A stretch of DNA of 64,000 nucleotides from Methanosarcina acetivorans C2A (GTDB lineage Archaea > Halobacteriota > Methanosarcinia > Methanosarcinales > Methanosarcinaceae). Numbering within the stretch: position 1 is the stretch's first letter; each line of letters starts with the position of its first letter. The notes beneath the pieces were generated by a model. The model ran no database searches. It saw only the letters and a list, made by a program, of their open reading frames with translations, and was not told the origin of the DNA. The stretch covers positions 3,224,001 to 3,288,000 of the forward strand of contig NC_003552.1 of assembly GCF_000007345.1 (NCBI RefSeq), read 5' to 3'. Below, piece after piece: positions 1 to 7,832 of this stretch. Both the position numbers and the translations under genes were made by a program.

Positions 1-469
1 TCTATCCGGCTGTTGACGTAATTAGGGGTTACGTTTGCAGAGTACCTATAAAGGGCTCTTGCGTCGTATTTGTCAATGATTCCGGCAGTTAATGCGGCTT
101 CTGCAGAGTCTTCCAGGGTAGTGTATACTTCTGCGTCAGCTTCTTCGAGTTTCTGCGCTGCTTCTGTTGCTGCTTTTGTTGGTATTACTGATATGTCTAC
201 ATGTCCGAGTGCTACCGGAACGCCATTAATGAGGAAAGTAGAGTCTTCAGTCGGCAGGAATGACCCGTATTTTTTGTTTTTGAAATGGCGGTTTGTTGCG
301 ATTATTTCGCGTTTTCCTGACTGAGTTTGGAGAATGATAACCATACCTTTACTGAGCTTTGCCTGAATGTACGGGAGGGCTACAGGGGCTGTAATTATTA
401 CATAGATTGCTATTGACCCGAAAATCATAAGGCCGAATATGAAGAGAGAAAGAAGCGCTATAAGATTCA
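1..469 (-). CDS. Membrane-anchored hypothetical protein of integrated element (3' truncated by window edge)
   Basis: The frame is open from an ATG at 469 down to the left edge, so the C-terminus is missing. Residues 1-30 form a strongly hydrophobic segment (starts MNLIALLSLFIFG) followed by a soluble part rich in Ala, Glu and Thr. It lies 6 bp downstream of the preceding minus-strand gene, the last visible member of a leftward operon of small membrane proteins. I do not recognise a family. The setting in an integrase-bearing element suggests a structural or secretion component of a virus or plasmid; that is inference. Confidence 0.7.
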
Positions 470-475
470 TAAAAA

Positions 476-958
476 TCACCTGCTGAAGAACTTTCTAAAC
501 CGGTTCATCATTCCGCCTGAACTGTTTAGAGGCATGTTGTTTCTGAAGTCGCTCTGCATGTATGTCTGGTTGATTGATGTTGCCATGAGCTTTCTTTCAA
601 ACCCGTCTCTTCCCCTTGTAAGCTCGGCACATAGGACGTTTCTTAGGGCTGTGAATTGATATTCCAGATCCCAGGTATATGCCCCTGGGGGCAGTCTCAT
701 TAAGTATGCTGTTTTGAAATCATCGAACCTGAGCATCATCATTTTGATGTCTGTTTCTGTAAAGTTTGCGACTGCCATGTTTTTAACGAAAGATGAGAAA
801 TGAAGGTGAAGATCTTTCGAAACCTGGGTTTTTAGTTCGTCTTTGTTCAGTAGTTCTTTTATGAAGTCTATCTGATCGTTGTATAGACGCTGTGGTCCTG
901 TTGGGATATTTTGAGGGATATATCCCTGAGATTCACCCCCCTGTACTTGATCGTTCAT
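476..958 (-). CDS. Conserved-looking soluble protein of integrated element
   Basis: A 160-residue protein is read from ATG 958, chosen because a GGAGG site lies just upstream and the start overlaps the stop of the preceding gene as ATGA. The longer frame to 1060 would run into that gene. The N-terminus is polar and Gln/Gly-rich (MNDQVQGGESQG), followed by a mixed helical body with no membrane segment and a basic C-terminus (RFRKFFSR). No family is recognised. Its place between small two-helix membrane proteins suggests an assembly or structural protein of a mobile element. Confidence 0.7.
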   Translation of the reverse strand: MNDQVQGGESQGYIPQNIPTGPQRLYNDQIDFIKELLNKDELKTQVSKDLHLHFSSFVKNMAVANFTETDIKMMMLRFDDFKTAYLMRLPPGAYTWDLEYQFTALRNVLCAELTRGRDGFERKLMATSINQTYMQSDFRNNMPLNSSGGMMNRFRKFFSR

Positions 959-1221
959 ATTCCGAGTTCCTCCGGACTTTTTAGATAAATAACTAATGTT
1001 AGTATTATTCCGACTACTGCAAGGAGAAACCAGAAACAACCTAATGCTAATGATTCCCAACCCTGTAGTGCAGAGAGTTCTAAACCGCTGTCAAATGTGA
1101 CCACCCGGAAGGAAAAACCGAACATCATTAGATTTGTGATCACTGAGCATAAAGCGGGAAACCCCGCGACCTTTGCTTTCGTAACGCTCCAATCATACAG
1201 CGCCAGAAAGAGTAGAACCAA
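955..1221 (-). CDS. Small two-helix membrane protein
   Basis: The frame encodes about 88 residues with hydrophobic stretches near residues 17-38 and 58-82 and ends in EELGI. Its TGA overlaps the next gene's ATG by four bases (ATGA), so the two are translationally coupled. The start is uncertain: the TTG at 1221 has no good ribosome site, while a GGAGGG run at 1267-1272 suggests a start some codons upstream. Function unknown; part of the leftward membrane-protein operon. Confidence 0.6.
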   Translation of the reverse strand: MVLLFLALYDWSVTKAKVAGFPALCSVITNLMMFGFSFRVVTFDSGLELSALQGWESLALGCFWFLLAVVGIILTLVIYLKSPEELGI

Positions 1222-1272
1222 TGAGATTATACCGAAAAAAATATACAGTGAGGAGAGCGTGGGGCTCCCTCC

Positions 1273-1656
1273 TTACTGTCTAAGATACATCACGATGCCG
1301 ATTATGACCACAGCCGCGAAGACAGTCAACCCGATGGGAAGGAGGTTCATAGCTCCCCAGGTTGTAGACTTCATGGCGGCTATGGATTCATTTGCCGTGT
1401 CGTCGGTTCCGATGATATTAGGGAAGACCTGGGAAAGGATCATCATGCCTACGCCCATGACCACGGCCCCAATTACAAGGGAGATGGAACCATCTACAAG
1501 TCCGATGGCTTTTTCATCTGTCATGAGGCTTTTCTCTTTTTCCATCTTTCCTACTATCTTCCCGGCTTTCTCACTGTCTTTTACAGTAGCTGCGATAAGC
1601 CCCCCACAAAGCAGGGCACCAACTTTACCAAGACGTCTTAAATTCTTTAAACTCAA
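1273..1656 (-). CDS. Two-helix membrane protein, possible structural protein of the element
   Basis: A 127-residue product starts from a TTG (MSLKNLRRLGKVGALL). An N-terminal amphipathic or hydrophobic segment is followed by a Lys/Glu-rich stretch and two strong membrane helices near residues 53-78 and 104-124, separated by an acidic and polar loop. It is the first gene of the leftward operon, so the best candidate for a highly expressed product such as an envelope protein. There is no recognised domain; the structural role is inference. Confidence 0.65.
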   Translation of the reverse strand: MSLKNLRRLGKVGALLCGGLIAATVKDSEKAGKIVGKMEKEKSLMTDEKAIGLVDGSISLVIGAVVMGVGMMILSQVFPNIIGTDDTANESIAAMKSTTWGAMNLLPIGLTVFAAVVIIGIVMYLRQ

Positions 1657-1699
1657 TCTACCACAACCAACCCCGGTCTAAAATTGACCGATTTTTTAC

Positions 1700-1830
1700 A
1701 AATAAATCATTATATGTTGATATATTTATATGTTTGCATTATTTCGAACAGATCGACATATACAAACATATCATTGTATATTGATATGTTAATACGTATA
1801 CGTCATTTTGAACAAATAGATCGATAATAT
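1700..1830. promoter_or_regulatory. Divergent AT-rich control region with repeats
   Basis: About 320 bp between the leftward operon and the rightward RHH gene is very AT-rich. It contains several TATA-like stretches built on alternating atatg/gatat words. Two related blocks carry a GAACA word followed closely by ATCGA, near 1750 and 1815. Divergent genes and repeats fit promoters and operators, perhaps for the adjacent RHH protein. No binding site is proven. Confidence 0.45.
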
Positions 1831-1980
1831 TGGTTTGTTAGTGGATAGTTGAACAATTACGAAGATATATTTTCTAAAAATAGTAAGTGTATGAACGAAG
1901 GATATATATCAACGTTTGTTTATATGTTGTATTGTTGTATTGATAGGACGGCCCGCGAGGGAAGCCCTGGAGGTAATTGG

Positions 1981-2130
1981 ATGGGAGATAAAAAAGAGAA
2001 TCTGGAGGTGCTGAGTATGCGTGTCCCGAAGGGGCTGAAGACTCGGCTGGGATCGAAGGCAAAAAAGTATGATACTGATATGACTACGCTTACAAAAATG
2101 ATATTAAGCTCTGCTTTAGACCAGATATGA
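1981..2130 (+). CDS. Small ribbon-helix-helix DNA-binding protein
   Basis: A 49-residue protein is read from ATG 1981, chosen over longer upstream frames because GGAGGTAATTGG precedes it. It has the Arc/CopG pattern: a short strand (LSMRVPKGLKTRL) followed by two helices (DTDMTTLTKMILSSAL). It is likely a dimeric regulator acting on the divergent promoter region just upstream. Its TGA overlaps the next ATG, so it is coupled to a membrane protein and a prepilin-peptidase-like gene. Confidence 0.7.
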   Translation: MGDKKENLEVLSMRVPKGLKTRLGSKAKKYDTDMTTLTKMILSSALDQI

Positions 2131-2417
2131 AACCTATAATTTTGATTATTTTTGGGATAGTTGGGATACTGGTTATCCTGATGTTTGCGGTTCATGGGGA
2201 GACTGAAATTTATGAGTATGATTATAAGGAGTCTGTAAATGGTTCGTATTTTGGATCTGATGAAAACGTTTTGGTGTTAGAAGGAGATGAGGGGGAGTTA
2301 TGGTTATACCCTGCAGAGAATGAGACAGTGTTAGAGCCTGGGGACAAAGTCCAGGTAATGATAGAGTATAACTATAAAAATCCAGAAGGGAGCCTAATAG
2401 GAATTGAAAAGTTATGA
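2127..2417 (+). CDS. Membrane-anchored small extracytoplasmic protein
   Basis: The 96-residue product has one N-terminal membrane segment (residues 3-20, IILIIFGIVGILVILM) and an acidic, probably beta-rich outer domain of about 70 residues that includes a PGDKVQV segment. The start overlaps the upstream stop (ATGA) and its stop overlaps the next start (ATGATG). I do not recognise the family. Coupling to a prepilin peptidase homologue suggests a role in assembling a surface structure; this is inference. Confidence 0.65.
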   Translation: MKPIILIIFGIVGILVILMFAVHGETEIYEYDYKESVNGSYFGSDENVLVLEGDEGELWLYPAENETVLEPGDKVQVMIEYNYKNPEGSLIGIEKL

Positions 2418-2809
2418 TGAGAATAATTCTTATTTCTCTGTTTTTGGTTCTGGCCTGTTATACGGATTTGAGATACAGAAGAGTAAGTAACAGATCCTGT
2501 TTTTTGATGTTTGTTATTAGTGTTCCTTTTATAGTGCAGTTGATTTCTGTCAGGTATGTTATTACAGTGGGTTTGATTTTCCTGATTATTTTTTTTGCGT
2601 TTAAAAAAGGATGTTTTGGGGGAGGGGATGCAAAAAGTTTGATTTTGATTTCGTTATTATTTCCGGACCCTGTTTTAATTATATGGATTATGTTTATTTC
2701 TTCTGTTATTGTAATTGTACTTTTTTTGTTAAAAAGAGTAGGAAGAGATACCCAGATACCGTTTATGATACCTATTTCTGTTAGTTTCTGGGTTTTAGTT
2801 TGTTGTTAA
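2414..2809 (+). CDS. Minimal type IV prepilin peptidase-like aspartic protease (A24 family)
   Basis: The 131-residue membrane protein has about four hydrophobic segments and the two hallmark aspartates of A24 (TadV/FlaK-like) peptidases: a CYTDLRYRRVSN segment after the first helix and a GGGDAK motif (family GxGD) near residue 73. Members cleave class III signal peptides of pilin- or archaellin-like proteins at the inner membrane face. At this length it is a core-only version without a methylase domain. It is the last gene of a three-gene overlapping set in the mobile element. Confidence 0.75.
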   Translation: MMRIILISLFLVLACYTDLRYRRVSNRSCFLMFVISVPFIVQLISVRYVITVGLIFLIIFFAFKKGCFGGGDAKSLILISLLFPDPVLIIWIMFISSVIVIVLFLLKRVGRDTQIPFMIPISVSFWVLVCC

Positions 2810-2950
2810 AATAATCCTTCAGTTTTCCTTTAAAACTTAAGGTTATTTCATGTTAAGTCGCTTTTTTGTATATCTGCGTATAATACCTATAAGCAATTGT
2901 ATAGAGTTTCTGTTTTAAAATATCTTCATCCTCGGCTTTCAGTTCTATAC

Positions 2951-3526
2951 TCATATTATCGCCTTCTTCCTTATTGCATCCTGCATTTCCCCAGGTGTAG
3001 GCGTACTATAATGCTCTTGAATAACTGCAATAGTATCCCCTGTCAACTTAGCCACCTCTTCAACTCTCCAATCAGCTTTCTGACAGAGCTTAATACAAGT
3101 GGCTCTCAAAGCGTGGAACGGTCTTTCTTCAAGGCCTGCCTTCCTACAATATTCTTGTAGTCTTCTATGGCAAGTTCTCCCAGAATACGTAATCAAGAAC
3201 TTTTCTTTTTTATCGCGAGAATTTACAAGAAGTTTGATAAGTCTCATCATCTCTTTAGAGAGAGGAACTTCGTGAATTCTGTTTTTCTTGTGTTCAAAGA
3301 ACTGCATCTTTCCGGTGCCGTCTGATAACTCAGTAATATCTGAAATTCTGATTCCTGAATTGTGTTTGGCACTGTAGCCTAAGTCTTCTCTGCGGATTCC
3401 TGTGGAAATTGCAAGCTTTAGCATGACTTCATCTTCAAGGTTATCTATTACTTCTTGGAGTTTAGCCCATTCTTCAAGGAGAAGAGCTTTTTCTCCGGTT
3501 GTGTAGCGAGTTCTTTTTTGAAGCAT
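2951..3526 (-). CDS. Minimal tyrosine recombinase (integrase catalytic domain)
   Basis: The 191-residue protein carries the catalytic set of phage-type integrases: Arg in STGIRREDLG, Lys in the EHKKNRIHEVPL beta hairpin, the HxxR box in PFHALRATC and the nucleophile Tyr in EHYSTP. The usual N-terminal core-binding (SAM-like) domain is almost entirely missing; only about 40 residues precede the catalytic Arg. Some archaeal elements use short integrases of this kind, but this could also be a truncation with a replaced start. It would integrate or excise the surrounding element, with tRNA genes the usual targets. Confidence 0.8.
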   Translation of the reverse strand: MLQKRTRYTTGEKALLLEEWAKLQEVIDNLEDEVMLKLAISTGIRREDLGYSAKHNSGIRISDITELSDGTGKMQFFEHKKNRIHEVPLSKEMMRLIKLLVNSRDKKEKFLITYSGRTCHRRLQEYCRKAGLEERPFHALRATCIKLCQKADWRVEEVAKLTGDTIAVIQEHYSTPTPGEMQDAIRKKAII

Positions 3527-3605
3527 GTTACCTCAGCACAATAGTGTTTGTTTCTTCAAGTCGTAGATTTGACTACATTCTTTTCCACTTAAGTACCGTC
3601 AAATT

Positions 3606-3632
3606 TGTCCTATTTTACAAACATATAGGACA
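3606..3632. promoter_or_regulatory. Inverted repeat upstream of integrase
   Basis: TGTCCTAT at 3606-3613 is matched exactly by its reverse complement ATAGGACA at 3625-3632 with 11 bp between. It lies about 80 bp upstream of the integrase start in an otherwise empty AT-rich 350-bp gap. It could be an operator or an accessory recombination site. No gene is seen in 3527-3879. Confidence 0.45.
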
Positions 3633-3879
3633 GAAGATTATTAAAAACTTTCTGCTTTATATAGTATTCAAGATTTTCAGGAACCAAGGTTTAATTTTTG
3701 TCCTTATCTATGGGGAGTCGGACACAGCAAAAAAAGAAAAGAGACTTAATAGTTTTTCAAAGGGTCCATAGAAGGCCCGAACTTGCAGAACAAAAAAGAG
3801 AAAAAAAATTCAAGAAAACTATCCAACAGTGGTCTTGACGTTAATATTATAACTAATGGTTTTTTGCTTGGAGTAAATT

Positions 3880-4956
3880 TTACCGTAATTTAGATGCACT
3901 GGCCTCTAAAAGTTGGATATAACGTAGAGTAGAACGTATGATTGAGTAAACAGATATGGAAAAAGACAGGAAAAATAATAACACATAGATCTCGTTGTTT
4001 ATGTCCAATAGTACAGCTACTAAAAGCAATATAAAGGGTAAATAAATAATACCTACGCTTATATATTCACTTTTTATTTTTTCAAGTTCTTCCTGCGCCT
4101 CTTTTTTGTTTACTCTCTTATATTTCAAAAGTTGTATAAACCGTTGGATTAAACGTGTGATCAGATTAATGGGCGGGGCGCAAGATAGTAAAAATAATAA
4201 TACAAAGATGGTGTTCTGAACTATATTTAATATTCCACCTATTATGAGCAATATAAAGGGTGCATAGAGAATAGCTGCATTGATAAGTGTACCTTTTACT
4301 TTTTCAATCTCTTCCGAAGCCTCTTTTTTGTTTACCCCTAAAATATCAATTTCTCTTTTATAGCTACGCAAATGTTGGATATAACGTAGGACAGAACGTA
4401 TTATAAGATTAATAGACGGATAGCAAGACAGTAAAAATAATAATATGAAAATATTGTTCTCATATATATCCAATAATATACCTACTAAAAGCAGTATAAC
4501 GGGTAAATAAATAATACCCACGCTTATACATTCATTTCTGATTTTTTCAAGTTCTTTATGCGCCTCTTTTCCATTTGCTCTCTTATATTTTATAAGTTGT
4601 ATAAAACGTTGGGTTAAACGTATGATAAGATTAACAAGCAGGACGAAAGATAGAATAAATAATAATACAAAAACGGTGTTCTCAATTATATTCAATATTT
4701 CACCTATGATAAGCAATATAAAAGGTGTATAGAGAATAGCTGCATTGATAAGTGTATCTTTTACTTCTTTAATCTCTTCCGAAGCCCCTTTTTTGTTTTC
4801 GACTTCCCATGTTTTAAGTCCTTCATGCTGTTGTTTTTCAAGTGATTTTTTTTTAGGTCTCGAATCTAACCAACCTTGAACTTTAGGAGATAAAAGATTT
4901 GCAATTATAGCTATAGGGATTCCAACTATTATGCTAATCCAGACATCTAAAGACAT
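3880..4956 (-). CDS. Internally repeated eight-helix membrane protein
   Basis: The 358-residue protein is built from four units of about 80 residues arranged as A-B-A-B. A units contain TLINAAILY-PFILLIIG-ILNI and B units contain ISVGIIYLP-ILLLV-LLDI, each followed by a second helix and an amphipathic IRLxQRFIQL-KYKR segment. That gives about eight membrane helices plus an N-terminal anchor. Charged linkers (KKEASEEIEKVK, KKEAQEELEKIK) separate the units. I know no named family. It stands alone between the integrase and the cargo genes; a phage-exclusion or accessory envelope role is only a guess. Confidence 0.65.
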   Translation of the reverse strand: MSLDVWISIIVGIPIAIIANLLSPKVQGWLDSRPKKKSLEKQQHEGLKTWEVENKKGASEEIKEVKDTLINAAILYTPFILLIIGEILNIIENTVFVLLFILSFVLLVNLIIRLTQRFIQLIKYKRANGKEAHKELEKIRNECISVGIIYLPVILLLVGILLDIYENNIFILLFLLSCYPSINLIIRSVLRYIQHLRSYKREIDILGVNKKEASEEIEKVKGTLINAAILYAPFILLIIGGILNIVQNTIFVLLFLLSCAPPINLITRLIQRFIQLLKYKRVNKKEAQEELEKIKSEYISVGIIYLPFILLLVAVLLDINNEIYVLLFFLSFSISVYSIIRSTLRYIQLLEASASKLR

Positions 4957-5090
4957 TCACAACACCTGAACTAAAAACTATATCTCCTGATTTTTATTTA
5001 TGTTTTAGGTAATGTTTCAGATAAGAGTATCAGTTTTCAGAGTCCTTTCATACTGTTTAAATCTTTTCTTTTTTATCTGTTATTCTAATT

Positions 5091-5387
5091 ACCCCTGCAT
5101 GAATAGCTCAGAAGCCCGTCTAAAGCCCGAGAAAGGCTTTTCTTTTTCCTTCAGCTTTTAACTAACTTTGGTTCTGATATCTTGCGAGTTCACAGGAGGG
5201 ATCCCGAGAAAAATGCTTTAGCTGTTCCTTTCTGGAAAACACTTTTTCCGGATTTTGCAACCACACCAACAAGGGCCCAGGTCCAGCCCTCCGGGATCTG
5301 ACGAAGGGCGCAAATATCCATTATGGGGACTACCCCATAGCTAACCCAGATTTTTTTAAGGGCCTGAATTGGCAGGAGCCAGTTTAT
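5091..5387 (-). pseudogene. Relic of rolling-circle rep 3' end
   Basis: This stretch closely matches the 3' end of the intact rep gene at 11950-12433. The shared start is ACCCCTGCATGAATAGCTC. A second long match includes GGGCCCAGGTCCAGCCCTCC and CTAACCCAGATTTTTTTAAG. About 190 bp present in the intact gene is missing from the middle, and many small changes destroy the frame. It is therefore a decayed second rep copy in the same orientation, and the defence-like cargo lies between the two copies. Confidence 0.85.
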
Positions 5388-5404
5388 GACTTAATCTCAA
5401 ATTT

Positions 5405-5515
5405 TTCAAAATCTACTAACAGAGTATTTAAGATTTGGAGCATCTGACGCGTTAGAAATGATCAAAACCTGAAAAAATCATAGGTTTTACCGTAAAACCT
5501 GTGCATAAAATATTG
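5405..5515. repeat. Imperfect ~105-bp direct repeat, copy 1 (left of HEPN gene)
   Basis: The segment resembles 7203-7310 over its whole length. Shared words include CTAACAGAG, AGCATCTG, TTAGAAATG, TCAAAAC and ATAGGTTTTA, and each copy ends in the 25-bp palindrome described separately. The two copies bracket the ApeA-like gene. Confidence 0.75.
5479..5503. repeat. 25-bp palindromic repeat, copy 1
   Basis: The core AGGTTTTAC-c-GTAAAACCT is a perfect palindrome with a single central base, flanked by CA and TG. It is the best-preserved of five copies spaced through the cargo block and is followed by CATAAAATATTG, a TATA-like stretch. Confidence 0.7.
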
Positions 5516-5628
5516 ATCCATTGACAATATGAGATTTATCGGTGTAAGCTTATGAGAATCGTTTGTTACCGAAGACTACACAGAACAGAATTAGCACTAA
5601 TTAAATACGTAAAAGTTATTCTTAATTT

Positions 5629-7125
5629 ATGAAAAAATATATAAAGAATTATGAATGGGAACTTTTACAAGACAACCTGAAAATAGATGACTTGAAAATA
5701 GATGACTTGAAAATAGATGGAACTTGTCCAAGCAGTTACATTCCGGAGAATATAAAAAATGTAGAAATATATAGAGATGATTTGTATAATCTAAATGTTC
5801 TATTAACTGCAACTGAGGACTCTAAAAGTGATAAGAGAACATTAGTAGCCGACAAGATGGGAAAGATATTTACAACCAATATAAGTAGATTCCGAGGATC
5901 GCAAGAAATTGAGTTAAAAAACTGTTACATATCAAGTGTTAAACGCATATCTACGAAGAACTCATTTGTAGAAGAAGTAAACTTAATAATCCCAATTGGC
6001 GAAGTTAAAATTAAAAAGAAATCCAATACAGAACCGATTTTCTTAATTGACTGGTATTTAAATGGACCCGAACAGCATGTATTTCCCAGATTTACTAATA
6101 GAGAGATAACGCTTAATTATGAAAGGATAAGAAAGTCAACAAATGGATCTGATATCTGTTTTAAGTTTAATGAGCCATTGTCTCAAGGCTCACTTGATTT
6201 TGCGTACATTAACACTGGAAATGTTAAATTCCTAATATCAAAGGTTAACACAGATTTTGGTCCTAGTTGGTCGAAAAATATTGGAATTGAATTTAGAACA
6301 GAATATGGGATAATTCCAGATTTAGAACAAAGAAAAGTAATTAGTGAAATCATAAGTTTTATTTTTGGAAAACAACTTATTCATGTAGGATATACCGTGT
6401 ATGGGGCTAATGGAGAAATACTTGAGCAATACTCAGCTTCACCTCACATTGATAACTTGATCTATTTATGTCAAAAACCAAATGAAAGTCCAATATATTT
6501 AAAATTGAATACAGCATTCAATATTGAAAATATACTCAATAAACTTATTCCTAATTACTTGATACTGCGCGACGAATTAAACCTTGAAAAAGCTCTTCTT
6601 CTTTATTGGACTGCTCTAAACACTCCAATAGGAATTGATTTACCTATTTATTCTAGTGCACTCGAATTAATTGTGAATAGCTGGTTCAAAAGTACTAAAT
6701 CTAAAATTAAAGGATTGTACATGGAAAAACAGGAGTTTGAAAGGTTATTGAGTGAAGAGCTATCAAAAATTGAAGAAATACTTATGAGTAAGGAGTTTGG
6801 AGTAGCAATCGCAAATAAAATGAAAAACTCAAATCAGATGTCAGTTAGCGACCGGTTTACATATTTTTTTAAAGAAATAGACCTTAAAGTAGGAGATATA
6901 GAAAATAAGGCTATCAAAGCTCGCAATCCTTCAGCACATGGAAGCGCTAAATGGAATGATGAGTCTTTTGAAAAAATGAATATAAATGCACAAGCTTATA
7001 AAACTCTCTTAAATAGAGTGATATTAAAACTATTAGACTATGAAGAATATTACATAGATTGGTCTACTCACAATAGTTCCCCAAAAAAAATCGATGTACC
7101 TTTGGGAGGAAGAAGAGTCAAATAA
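5629..7125 (+). CDS. ApeA-like HEPN-domain protein (probable antiviral RNase)
   Basis: The 498-residue protein has an N-terminal beta-rich domain of about 300 residues and a C-terminal helical domain. The latter carries YWTALNTPIGIDLPIYSSAL and, near residue 437, the motif RNPSAH, the R-x4-H signature of HEPN ribonucleases. This layout matches the ApeA family (ApeA N-terminal domain plus HEPN), single-gene abortive-infection proteins that cleave RNA when triggered by infection. The N-terminus carries three copies of a 15-bp repeat (LKIDD LKIDD LKIDG). The gene is AT-rich, lacks an obvious Shine-Dalgarno and is bracketed by direct repeats, signs of a transferred cassette. Confidence 0.75.
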   Translation: MKKYIKNYEWELLQDNLKIDDLKIDDLKIDGTCPSSYIPENIKNVEIYRDDLYNLNVLLTATEDSKSDKRTLVADKMGKIFTTNISRFRGSQEIELKNCYISSVKRISTKNSFVEEVNLIIPIGEVKIKKKSNTEPIFLIDWYLNGPEQHVFPRFTNREITLNYERIRKSTNGSDICFKFNEPLSQGSLDFAYINTGNVKFLISKVNTDFGPSWSKNIGIEFRTEYGIIPDLEQRKVISEIISFIFGKQLIHVGYTVYGANGEILEQYSASPHIDNLIYLCQKPNESPIYLKLNTAFNIENILNKLIPNYLILRDELNLEKALLLYWTALNTPIGIDLPIYSSALELIVNSWFKSTKSKIKGLYMEKQEFERLLSEELSKIEEILMSKEFGVAIANKMKNSNQMSVSDRFTYFFKEIDLKVGDIENKAIKARNPSAHGSAKWNDESFEKMNINAQAYKTLLNRVILKLLDYEEYYIDWSTHNSSPKKIDVPLGGRRVK

Positions 7126-7202
7126 CGTAACTTTCTTCCGTTAGCTGACCCATATTTTTTATAACTTTAATAAGAAGTAGTCAGGTTTCTGATCTATATC
7201 TT

Positions 7203-7310
7203 GAACCTTTTTTAAATATGCTAACAGAGGATTGAGATTTGAGCATCTGGTAGATTTAGAAATGTCAAAACTTGAAAACTTACATAGGTTTTATAGAAAA
7301 ACCTGTAGGT
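7203..7310. repeat. Imperfect ~105-bp direct repeat, copy 2 (right of HEPN gene)
   Basis: Partner of 5405-5515, in the same orientation, starting just after the HEPN gene. Both copies end in the palindromic ATAGGTTTTA-AAAACCTGT element. The arrangement would result if the HEPN gene had been carried in as a cassette and joined by recombination at such repeats. Confidence 0.75.
7283..7307. repeat. 25-bp palindromic repeat, copy 2
   Basis: CATAGGTTTT and AAAACCTGTAG form the arms around a short centre. The copy is diverged and sits at the end of the right ~105-bp repeat. Confidence 0.55.
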
Positions 7311-7629
7311 TTTTACATCCTATTTTCGGCAGGTAACTTGATTTTTTCCAAGTATTTTTATTGATAGCGTTTTTGTGGGAAAACACATTTTCTTCCACAT
7401 TAAACATTACTGCAAAAATGGTTCGTTACTTATATAGGACGTAAGATTTGAGTCATATGTTAACCAGCTTCAAGTATATTACAAATTTGCAGAATGTTTT
7501 AAAAACAATATCAGCAAAAATATTTAATTCATAATGTCGACCTGCCGAATATAGGTTACATGAGCCTCTGCGCCGGATGGTGTGAATATCAAGGATTTCT
7601 TTTATTTTAAGAGCAAATCTACAAAAGTG

Positions 7630-7654
7630 CACAGCTTTTACATTAAAACCTATT
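7630..7654. repeat. 25-bp palindromic repeat, copy 3
   Basis: CACAGCTTTTA and TAAAACCTAT flank a CAT centre. The copy lies between the HEPN gene and the nuclease gene, about 90 bp left of the tRNA-like fragment. Confidence 0.55.
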
Positions 7655-7747
7655 TGTTTGAGCTATTTATGCAGGGGTAAGCTTTTTGAAAAAATTAAAA
7701 ATTATGGTAGGAATACGAATTCCCTAGAACTGTCATCTAAGGATTTC

Positions 7748-7774
7748 GTGGGTTAAAATCCCATCCTTGCACTA
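7748..7774 (+). other. tRNA 3'-end-like fragment, candidate attachment site
   Basis: GTGGG-TTAAAAT-CCCAT at 7748-7764 makes a five-pair T-arm with a seven-base loop, followed by CCTTGCA and CTA, as in the acceptor end of a tRNA gene. The matching 5' acceptor strand and D-arm are absent, and the T-loop lacks the conserved C, so it is not a functional tRNA. Integrases commonly leave such 3' tRNA pieces at element ends, so this may be an old att site inside the cargo block. No second copy is visible in the window. Confidence 0.45.
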
Positions 7775-7832
7775 AATTTATTAGAGTTGTTGAAGATTAG
7801 ATGTTACTTCAACAATTACTCCATTTGAAGTC

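Larger units (their letters stand above)
7126..7832. other. Non-coding gap between HEPN and nuclease genes
   Basis: The roughly 700 bp hold the right ~105-bp repeat, two palindromic repeats, a possible hairpin near 7377-7400 (GTGGGAAAA with TTTTCTTCCAC) and the tRNA-like fragment. No convincing reading frame was found. Confidence 0.5.

Noticed and set aside
7690..7774. A functional tRNA gene
   Set aside because: Only the T-arm and acceptor 3' strand are present; the 5' acceptor strand and D-arm cannot be paired and the T-loop lacks its conserved C.
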